Assembly (NCBI GenBank): GCA_008933735.1
Contig: WBUL01000002.1
Span: 124,001-188,000, forward strand
Source of the DNA: Anaerolineae bacterium
GTDB taxonomy: Bacteria; Chloroflexota; Anaerolineae; Aggregatilineales; J027
Direction of reading: 5' to 3'
DNA length: 64,000 nucleotides
Shown here: in pieces, positions 52,210 through 59,296 of the stretch
Numbering within the stretch: the stretch's first letter is position 1
Layout: each line of letters starts with the position of its first letter
Program-made: the position numbers and the translations under genes
Notes under the pieces: model-generated
The model's input: the letters and a program-made list of their open reading frames with translations, nothing else
Told to the model about the DNA's origin: nothing
Databases searched by the model: none

Positions 52210-52354
52210 TTGCGTTTCCCTTCGATAATTTCAGATTTAATTTTGCGTTAAACGGATACCGAAAGCAAATGTTGTTTGACACATCCAAAGTCTTCTCTCA
52301 AAAAAGTGACCGCAGTTTGATAGAATGCCTGCCCAGACAAGGAGATATTCTATT

Positions 52355-53839
52355 TTGAGCAACAAACCTGTGCGCGTGCGGTTTGCGCCGAGTCCGACGG
52401 GCTACCTGCATATTGGGTCAGCACGAACGGCACTTTTTACCTGGTTATACGCCAGAGCCAATGACGGAGTGTTTATTCTACGCATCGAGGATACAGATCA
52501 GAATCGCTTTGTTGAGGACTCGCTGCAACAGATGATGCGGAGTCTGCGATGGCTGGGTCTGGAGTGGGATGAAGGCCCGGATAAAGGTGGCAATTACGGC
52601 CCGTATGTCCAGAGTGAACGGCTGGAGCACTATCAAAAATGGGCCAACTGGCTGGTAGAACAGGGTAAAGCCTATCGCTGCTACGCCACGCCACAAGAGC
52701 TCGCCCGCGCAAAGGAATTGGCAGAAAAAGCAGGGAAGCGCGGCGCAGGGTACGAACGGATGCACCGCTTTTTAAGCGATAGGGAACGGGCTCGTCTGCA
52801 TGACGAACGTGGGGGCAAGTACGTCATTCGCTTCGCCATGCCGCTGGAAGGCACCACCGAGGTATATGACAAGGTGCGCGGCAAAATCGTATTTGATAAC
52901 AGTGAACTCAATGACGCGGTGCTGCTCAAATCGGACGGTTTCCCAACCTACCATCTGGCTGTGGTCGTCGATGACTACCTGATGCAAATCAGCCATGTCA
53001 CCCGTACCACAGAATGGCTGCCATCGTTCCCACTCCACGCCCGAATCTATGAGGCGTTTGGCTGGGAACAGCCAGAATGGGTGCATCTTCCTGTGATTCT
53101 TTGCCCTGGCGGGGGGAAAATGTCCAAGCGAAAACCCTGCAAAAGCGAAGAAGGTGAAACGATCCCTGTATCAGTGGATGAATACATTGACGCCGGGTAC
53201 GAACCGGAAGCGGTCGTCAACTGGCTCACCAACCTGGGTTGGAGCTTTGGCGATGATCGTGAATTTTTCTATGTCCACGAAACCATCCAGCGTTTCAATT
53301 TTGACCGGATTAACCCCGCGCCCGCTAAAGTGCCGCTTTCCAAACTTAAGGCACTCAATGGGGAACATATCCGGGCCATGAGCGACGAACGCATCGCGCA
53401 AGAGCTGCATCCCATGCTGGAAGCAGTATATGGCGAAATTGATACCAACAAACTGCTGGGCATTATTCCGCACATCAAAGCACGCATTAATCCCATGCGG
53501 GATGCTGTGCCGCTGGTCAAATTCCTATTTGCGAAGGAATTTGTACCCGCGACGACAGAACAAATGATTCCCAGGAAAATGGATGCCGCACAGGTCAAAA
53601 CGATCTTGCAGCGCTGTTACGACGTTCTGAATAACCTGGAAGATTTCAGCGCCGCGGCTCAGGATAAACATATCCGGGCACTGGTTGAGGAAACGGGGTT
53701 AAAAACAGGGCAGGTCTTCAGTCCGTTACGCTGGGCAACGATTGCTCAGGAAGTCTCACCGCCGTTGTTTGAGTCGATGGAAGTGCTGGGCAAGGAAGTG
53801 TCGCTGGCACGTCTGAGAGATGCCATTCAACGATTATGA
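52355..53839 (+). CDS. gltX: Glutamyl-tRNA synthetase
   Basis: Class I aminoacyl-tRNA synthetase of about 494 residues charging tRNA-Glu (and possibly tRNA-Gln). The HIGH motif appears as SPTGYLHIGSARTALF at the N-terminus and KMSKS as GGGKMSKRKPCKS near the middle. The discriminating RFAPSPTG and RIEDTD motifs are present, followed by the helical anticodon-binding domain. AAGGAGA lies 9 bases before a TTG at 52355, which I take as the start; the ATG at 52325 is in frame but lies upstream of that site. It is a single gene ended by the hairpin at 53846. Confidence 0.93.
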   Translation: MSNKPVRVRFAPSPTGYLHIGSARTALFTWLYARANDGVFILRIEDTDQNRFVEDSLQQMMRSLRWLGLEWDEGPDKGGNYGPYVQSERLEHYQKWANWLVEQGKAYRCYATPQELARAKELAEKAGKRGAGYERMHRFLSDRERARLHDERGGKYVIRFAMPLEGTTEVYDKVRGKIVFDNSELNDAVLLKSDGFPTYHLAVVVDDYLMQISHVTRTTEWLPSFPLHARIYEAFGWEQPEWVHLPVILCPGGGKMSKRKPCKSEEGETIPVSVDEYIDAGYEPEAVVNWLTNLGWSFGDDREFFYVHETIQRFNFDRINPAPAKVPLSKLKALNGEHIRAMSDERIAQELHPMLEAVYGEIDTNKLLGIIPHIKARINPMRDAVPLVKFLFAKEFVPATTEQMIPRKMDAAQVKTILQRCYDVLNNLEDFSAAAQDKHIRALVEETGLKTGQVFSPLRWATIAQEVSPPLFESMEVLGKEVSLARLRDAIQRL

Positions 53840-53845
53840 GAATCG

Positions 53846-53876
53846 CGCAGGGGCAGGCCAAAAACCTTGCCCCCGC
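53846..53876. terminator. Hairpin between convergent gltX and PPC-protein genes
   Basis: GGGGCAGG (53850-53857) pairs with CCTTGCCCC, with one G-T pair and an outer GCG/CGC extension. It has no T-run but lies in the 44 bases between two convergent stops. Confidence 0.5.
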
Positions 53877-53883
53877 ATTCTAC

Positions 53884-55194
53884 TTACTCCGTTGTTTCCA
53901 GCACCAGCTCATAATCGCCATCTCTGGTTTCGGTCAGCCAGGTGGCCACAATCCGGTATTCACCGTCCGCAGGAATTTCAAACTCGCTGATGAGGGAGTC
54001 AAATACTCCCAGATCCTCACGGTCAGAATCATGATCGTCATTGAAAGCCAGCTCTTCGCCATTGGCATTGATCAGAAGCACCTGAGCATCAAAGCTGCTC
54101 TCGACAGACGGGGCTTTCAGGGAAATGGTAATCACGTCACCTTCAGCCGCTTCAAAAAAATACACATCCCACTGATTTTCCCTGGACAACGTACCTGTGA
54201 CTGATTCCCCATAAGCAATCGAGAACTCCGCCGGATAGTCCTCTTCGGCCTCGCCTTCGGCACCGGCTAACCCCGCGCTTACGAGCGCATTGACATCAAA
54301 ATCCATTGGCTCAAATTCGGCAGGTGCCTCAACGGTATATGATTCGCCCACCCCATCAAGGTCTGTCTTAAAATCCACGTTTAACGTCACCTCGCCAATG
54401 TTCGGGTCGATCAAAGTCGCATCCAAAACAATGTTCATATACAGTTCCAGATGATGTACAAGACCGTCATCTGCCCCCACCCAGAGCGTGTATCGTATCG
54501 TATCATCAGTCAGCAGGAAGGACAGAAGGGGTATCGCGCCCGCCACATCGCCGCCAGTTTGCCCGGTCATCCCGCCACGCTGGTCTTCCGGCATGTTAGC
54601 AACCACTTCTCTCAACATCGCCAGCACGGAAGGCGACATCAGAAAGGTGACCAAATCCACGTTGCTGGTATAAACCTGCATCGTTTGACCGTCCAACTCC
54701 GTGTCTTCCAGACGAACTGTCGTCAGCACGCCAGGTGAGGCCAGCGCTTCCGCAACCAGTTTCCCGCCAATCAGGTCATTCACGATGTCGTTGGTATTGT
54801 ACTCACTCCCTGACCAGACCAGATCACCGTTTTCATCTTCGCTGGCTAAGTAAAAGTACCCGTCTTTCAGCACAAATCGACCTGGAATCCTCTCCCCGTC
54901 GTTAAAATCCAGGCTGAACTCCCAATCAGCAGAGTCCGTCAACCCATCGGAATCAAGCACCACCGGGCCAGAACCAGAAACCCTTCCGGTGTTGCCCGTG
55001 CTGGTTCCCCCAGAACCGCCTAATTCACCAGTGAATTGACTATTGTTATATGAACCCGCCTCTTTCATCGCCTCCGCCGCATCCTGTAAAAACTGACAGT
55101 CGGCTTCTGCTAAACCAGTGCAGTCAATCGGCTGACTCACAAGAGGAAACCCCATCACCAGCATGAGGATAAAAATCAAGAGCTGAACAACCAT
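53884..55194 (-). CDS. Secreted protein with LppX/LolA-like and PPC-type domains
   Basis: A 436-residue exported protein. Signal peptide about 1-20 without a lipobox. Residues about 25-300 look like a beta-rich LppX/LolA-type domain (SADWEFSLDF, GRFVLKDGYFYLASEDENG, LDGQTMQVYTSNVD), preceded by a Gly/Ser-rich insertion. Residues about 325-436 match a bacterial pre-peptidase C-terminal (PPC) beta-sandwich (VTGTLSRENQWDVYFFEA, GDVITISLKA, AFNDDHDSDRED, EYRIVATWL). No protease domain is attached. Probably binds a lipid or surface polymer; function is unknown. Confidence 0.7.
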   Translation of the reverse strand: MVVQLLIFILMLVMGFPLVSQPIDCTGLAEADCQFLQDAAEAMKEAGSYNNSQFTGELGGSGGTSTGNTGRVSGSGPVVLDSDGLTDSADWEFSLDFNDGERIPGRFVLKDGYFYLASEDENGDLVWSGSEYNTNDIVNDLIGGKLVAEALASPGVLTTVRLEDTELDGQTMQVYTSNVDLVTFLMSPSVLAMLREVVANMPEDQRGGMTGQTGGDVAGAIPLLSFLLTDDTIRYTLWVGADDGLVHHLELYMNIVLDATLIDPNIGEVTLNVDFKTDLDGVGESYTVEAPAEFEPMDFDVNALVSAGLAGAEGEAEEDYPAEFSIAYGESVTGTLSRENQWDVYFFEAAEGDVITISLKAPSVESSFDAQVLLINANGEELAFNDDHDSDREDLGVFDSLISEFEIPADGEYRIVATWLTETRDGDYELVLETTE

Positions 55195-55269
55195 TGTCTC
55201 TCCTTCGTTTTAGTCCGGTACACCAATTAATTATCGTGCATTCTTATTACGCTGGCAGCCACCTGAGTG

Positions 55270-55299
55270 TTGCTAGCCAAAATTGATTCAGGATATAGT
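55270..55299 (+). promoter_or_regulatory. Promoter of the translocase-CNB gene
   Basis: TTGCTA (55270-55275), an 18-base spacer and TATAGT (55294-55299). The expected transcription start near 55306 argues for translation from the ATG at 55332 and against the TTG at 55305. Confidence 0.5.
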
Positions 55300-55331
55300 A
55301 TGATTTGCCGAATTCTTCATGGGCATTCCGT

Positions 55332-58300
55332 ATGACACGCTTGCAAACAGCACTGAACATCAAACCTGGTGAATGGCGTCCAGTCGTGACTCTGCTGACT
55401 TACTATTTTTTTGTGCAGGCCATCCCACTGTTGATGCGTTCGGCGCGGTCAGCTTATTTCCTGGATACTTACGACAACGCCCAGGAGATTTTACCACTCA
55501 TCATGCTAACCATCCCGTTTCTGGGGCTGCTGGTGGTGGCAGTTCTGAATCGCCTCGCGCGGTCTATCAAACTTGTGCCGCTGGTCGTGGTAACCAGCGC
55601 GATTTTTGCGGGGTCGCTTCTACTGGTGGAGCAGGCACTGGCACGCGGAGTCAATACTAAAGCTACAGTCGTTTTTCTATATGGTTGGGCTGATGTTATC
55701 AGCACACTGGTGGCAGTTCAGTTCTGGCTCATCGCAGGGTTAATTTTCGATACTCGCCAGGCCAAACGCCTGTTCAGCATCATCGGAATCGGCGGCACTC
55801 TCGGTTCAATCATTATCGGCCTGATTGCCACCCCACTGGTCAGCCAATTTGGGGCGAACGCCCTGCTGTTTATGACAGCGGTACTGCTGGTGGTGTGTCT
55901 TGTAATGGCTATTCGTTCTCGCCCTTATATCAAAGATACTTCCCCCAAAAAAGGAGAACCCGCACAAGCCAGCCCGAAAGGCAAACTCTTTGACAATTAT
56001 CTTGTCACCATTGCCATTGTCGTAGGGATAACCCTGATGGCGGCAGCCATTCTGGAATACCAGTTCCAGATTGTGACAAAAAGCGAAATTAAGGGGCAGG
56101 ACGACCTCGCTACCTTCTTTAACCTTTTTTACGTAGCAGTCGGCCTTCTTGCCCTGCTGATGCGGTTATTTGTGGTCAATCGCATTTTGACGAACGGTGG
56201 GGTGCTGGCAAGCCTGCTTTCTCTGCCCATTATCCTGATGATAGGGGCGGTCGGAATGCTGATTTCTCCATTCATTTCAGGAGAATTGGTCAACATGGCT
56301 CCGCTTTTTATCGCAGCCCTGCTGACCAAAGGCGGCGATCAAATAGTACGTTACACCGTCTATGACACAGCTACCGAATTGGTCTGGGTTCCCATCGAAC
56401 CACAGCGAAAAATCCGCGCGAAGCCCGTCGTCAATGGCGTGATTTCGTCCATGTTTAAGGGAATGGCAGCAGTCCTGATGTTCCTGTTTGTCCAGGCCAA
56501 TCTGGACTTCAGCTATGTTGGTGCGATTCTGCTTGTCCTCACGGTCTTCTGGATACCAGCCGTTTTTATCATTCGCAAAGGCTATGTTGACCAGCTCCTG
56601 ACCAGCATCCAGAAACGTCAGCTTAAGCTCGAAGACCTGACCCTGGATATTCGGGACAACACCATCGTCGAAAATATACGCCAGCTTTTACGCAGCCAGG
56701 ACGAACGTGACCAGGCATTTGGGTTGGAACTCATCCAGGAACTTGATCTGCGTCCCTGGCATCAGGACTTGCGTGCCTTGTTTGACAGCGGCGACATCCA
56801 CATCAAACAGAACATCCTGCAACTGGCTGCGGATTTGCCCACTATCGTAAGCGACACTGAGCTGATGAAACTGATCTATACCAACAGCGGCCTGACCGAT
56901 GAAGCTATTTTGATGGCAGCCCGACGTAAAATCCCTGGTCTGGTGCCGCTGCTGGAACGCTACCTGGATGACCCAAGCCCGGAAACACGAGCGGCAGCAG
57001 CCAAAGGAACCCTCGTCATGCAGCAGGGACCGCTGGAGAAAGCCCGCGAAACCCTGGAAAAAATGCTGCGCGAGCCGGATACCAAGCTCAATACCCTCGC
57101 ATTGAATATGCTGGTGGATATGCCCAAAGAATTCCCGCGTGATTTAATGCGCCAGTATCTGCACCGGAATACCACTCATGTCGTCAAACTGTCGCTGGCG
57201 GTTGCTCAGCAGCTTCAATCCAGCGATAACGGACTGGCAATTGCGGATATTGCCTATAACCTCCGCAGACCTCGCACCGCCCTGTTAGCACGACAAGTGC
57301 TCAAAAACTACCCGGATCAGGAAGTCATTAATGTCCTGCTGTCGCTGGCAGCTGACAGAACCTCAGATCGAACCCTACGCATAGGAATTATTTCAACCCT
57401 GCGTGACTACCCGGAACAGGCAGTCATCAACTTTCTGATCAAAATCCTGGATGATGAAGACATCGGCATTTACAGCACGGCCGTCAATACGCTGCTGGAT
57501 ATTGCCCGGCAGGGCAGGCTGCCCCATGAGGCGATCCAGATTCTGCGCCACCAGATGTTCCGTATGGCACAATTTTTGTACCGCCGCTTCCAGACCCAGT
57601 ATTTTTTGCGGGACAGCAGCGACAAGTTCCTGCTGATGGATCTGATCGATGAAGACATTCATCGTGCTACCCCGGCGCTCCTTAAACTCACGGTGATGAA
57701 TGACCCGGAAACACCTATCGAAACCGTGATTTACAACATCGAACACAACGCTAACATGGGAAATGTGCTGGAATTCCTTGATAACATCTTCACCAAAGAG
57801 GAACGCACCGTCATCACTCCCCTGTTTGAAAACATCGACCTGGAGGAGCGCTGCCTGCGCGGGTATCGTCACTTCGAAAATATGCCGCGCAAACTTGACG
57901 ACGAACTGCGGGCGTATATTCACTCAAATGATACATGGCGGTCTGTTATCGCGCTGGATTATGCCATCCGACACCAGCGAATCGATTTACTGCAAAATCT
58001 GAACTGGAAGGAACTTCTGCGCTCCCGCACCCGGAAGGACATGGTGACACGCCATCTGGCCGAAAATGGAGCGGTACTGAGGAGCCTCAGAACCTTCCCA
58101 ATACAGCTCTTCCCTGAGAACACAAGGATTATGAGTATGTACTCAACGCTAGAAAAAACCATCCTGCTGAAGCATGTTGAACTCTTCCAGTCCATTCCAG
58201 CACGTGACATCTCTCACCTGGCGCAAATTGCCAGAGAAGTTGAAATCAGGGCGGGGGAAAGACTCTTTGAGGAAGGTGAACCCGGCGATGATATGTACGT

Positions 58301-58577
58301 CATTTCTGAGGGTCAGATTCGAATCCACAATCGTGAGGGGGTTGAAATCGCGGTACTGGAAAAAGGTTATGTGCTGGGTGAAATGGCGATTCTGGATCGA
58401 GAGCCGCGTTCTGCCTCTGCTACAGCAACAGCGGACAGCATCCTGCTAAAAATCAATCGCACCGAGTTTTTTGAACTTATGGCAAGCCGCATTGAAATTA
58501 TGGAAGGCATTATCCAGATGCTTACCTCCCGTCTCCGTAACACGCTTAATCTGACTCAAACCAATATCCCGCGCTGA
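55332..58577 (+). CDS. Translocase/MFS-like membrane protein with HEAT repeats and a cyclic-nucleotide-binding domain
   Basis: A three-part protein of 1081 residues. Residues about 15-425 hold roughly 12 TM helices in the pattern of ATP/ADP-translocase-like (NTT/MFS) carriers (MRSARSAYFLDTYD, FDTRQAKRLFSIIGIGGTLGSIIIGL). Residues about 430-930 are helical HEAT/Arm-like repeats (LLERYLDDPSPETRAAAAKG, ALNMLVDMPKEF). The C-terminus (about 950-1075) is a cyclic-nucleotide-binding domain with the phosphate cassette GEMAILDREPRSASATA, retaining the Glu and Arg that contact cAMP or cGMP. Transport controlled by a cyclic nucleotide is inferred. There is no ribosome site before ATG 55332. Its 3' end overlaps the convergent lipoprotein gene by 32 bases. 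Confidence 0.83.
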   Translation: MTRLQTALNIKPGEWRPVVTLLTYYFFVQAIPLLMRSARSAYFLDTYDNAQEILPLIMLTIPFLGLLVVAVLNRLARSIKLVPLVVVTSAIFAGSLLLVEQALARGVNTKATVVFLYGWADVISTLVAVQFWLIAGLIFDTRQAKRLFSIIGIGGTLGSIIIGLIATPLVSQFGANALLFMTAVLLVVCLVMAIRSRPYIKDTSPKKGEPAQASPKGKLFDNYLVTIAIVVGITLMAAAILEYQFQIVTKSEIKGQDDLATFFNLFYVAVGLLALLMRLFVVNRILTNGGVLASLLSLPIILMIGAVGMLISPFISGELVNMAPLFIAALLTKGGDQIVRYTVYDTATELVWVPIEPQRKIRAKPVVNGVISSMFKGMAAVLMFLFVQANLDFSYVGAILLVLTVFWIPAVFIIRKGYVDQLLTSIQKRQLKLEDLTLDIRDNTIVENIRQLLRSQDERDQAFGLELIQELDLRPWHQDLRALFDSGDIHIKQNILQLAADLPTIVSDTELMKLIYTNSGLTDEAILMAARRKIPGLVPLLERYLDDPSPETRAAAAKGTLVMQQGPLEKARETLEKMLREPDTKLNTLALNMLVDMPKEFPRDLMRQYLHRNTTHVVKLSLAVAQQLQSSDNGLAIADIAYNLRRPRTALLARQVLKNYPDQEVINVLLSLAADRTSDRTLRIGIISTLRDYPEQAVINFLIKILDDEDIGIYSTAVNTLLDIARQGRLPHEAIQILRHQMFRMAQFLYRRFQTQYFLRDSSDKFLLMDLIDEDIHRATPALLKLTVMNDPETPIETVIYNIEHNANMGNVLEFLDNIFTKEERTVITPLFENIDLEERCLRGYRHFENMPRKLDDELRAYIHSNDTWRSVIALDYAIRHQRIDLLQNLNWKELLRSRTRKDMVTRHLAENGAVLRSLRTFPIQLFPENTRIMSMYSTLEKTILLKHVELFQSIPARDISHLAQIAREVEIRAGERLFEEGEPGDDMYVISEGQIRIHNREGVEIAVLEKGYVLGEMAILDREPRSASATATADSILLKINRTEFFELMASRIEIMEGIIQMLTSRLRNTLNLTQTNIPR

Positions 58578-59286
58578 CCACGCGAATTTCGCCCAAGAGC
58601 GTGGTAGGCAGCGTAGAAAAGGTTGCCTGAAACGGCACTGTCTCGCCAGCAGCAAAGCTGGCTTTGCTGGTCGCCCCTGCCACACTGATGATCGCTCCGC
58701 TCTCATCATACAGCGCGACAACAATGACGGGTGTAATAAGATCATTCGGGCGGTCATTGGTGATTGTGCCAGTGACCGTCAGAGGTAATTCCAGGCTGGT
58801 AACCGGGTCTATCGTATAAGGCAGGTCAAACTCTGCCGTCAGCGCCTGCGAGCTGGGGTTATATTCGGTATCCATTTCAACCTGGGCCATAAAATTCGTA
58901 TAGCCCTGGGGCACAGAAAAATCAATAACAAACGGAAGACTATAACCCGCAGGAATCTTCAAAAACGGTGTGCTGGCCGCGAAGGTTTCGATTTCCAGGT
59001 TATTTTCATCAAGCAGGCTAACCGTTACCTCATAATTCGTCACGTGAAACGGATTGTTATTCCTGATTTCCAGGACAATCCATCCGTGCGTACCGTCAGG
59101 ACTCAGGTAAAAGTTGGAGTGTGCTACTTCCAGATCATCAAAGGGGCGAATTCCAGGTGTAATAGGCAGGCGAATTTCTGTTGGCCTGATCGGTACATCT
59201 GTTGCGGGTTCCTCACTTTTTTTATCTTCCCCACACGCCGCCAGAATCATTAAGAGGGATAATAACAACCAGGTCGATTTCCACAT
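58546..59286 (-). CDS. Lipoprotein with FxLYD/LEA-like beta domains
   Basis: A 246-residue exported lipoprotein. Signal peptide with lipobox MILAAC (cleaved before Cys, near residue 15), an acidic linker, then two beta-sandwich repeats of the FxLYD or LEA14 kind (WIVLEIRNNNPFHVTNYEVTVSLLD, followed later by TGTITNDRPNDLITPVIVVALYDESG). Translation from the ATG at 59286 uses AGGGA 8 bases upstream, 10 bases after the STAND gene stop, so the two are one operon. An open frame continues upstream to 59772 but only as an artefact inside the STAND gene. Its 3' end overlaps the convergent gene. Confidence 0.75.
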   Translation of the reverse strand: MWKSTWLLLSLLMILAACGEDKKSEEPATDVPIRPTEIRLPITPGIRPFDDLEVAHSNFYLSPDGTHGWIVLEIRNNNPFHVTNYEVTVSLLDENNLEIETFAASTPFLKIPAGYSLPFVIDFSVPQGYTNFMAQVEMDTEYNPSSQALTAEFDLPYTIDPVTSLELPLTVTGTITNDRPNDLITPVIVVALYDESGAIISVAGATSKASFAAGETVPFQATFSTLPTTLLGEIRVVSAGYWFESD

Positions 59287-59296
59287 CTTGGTTTCC

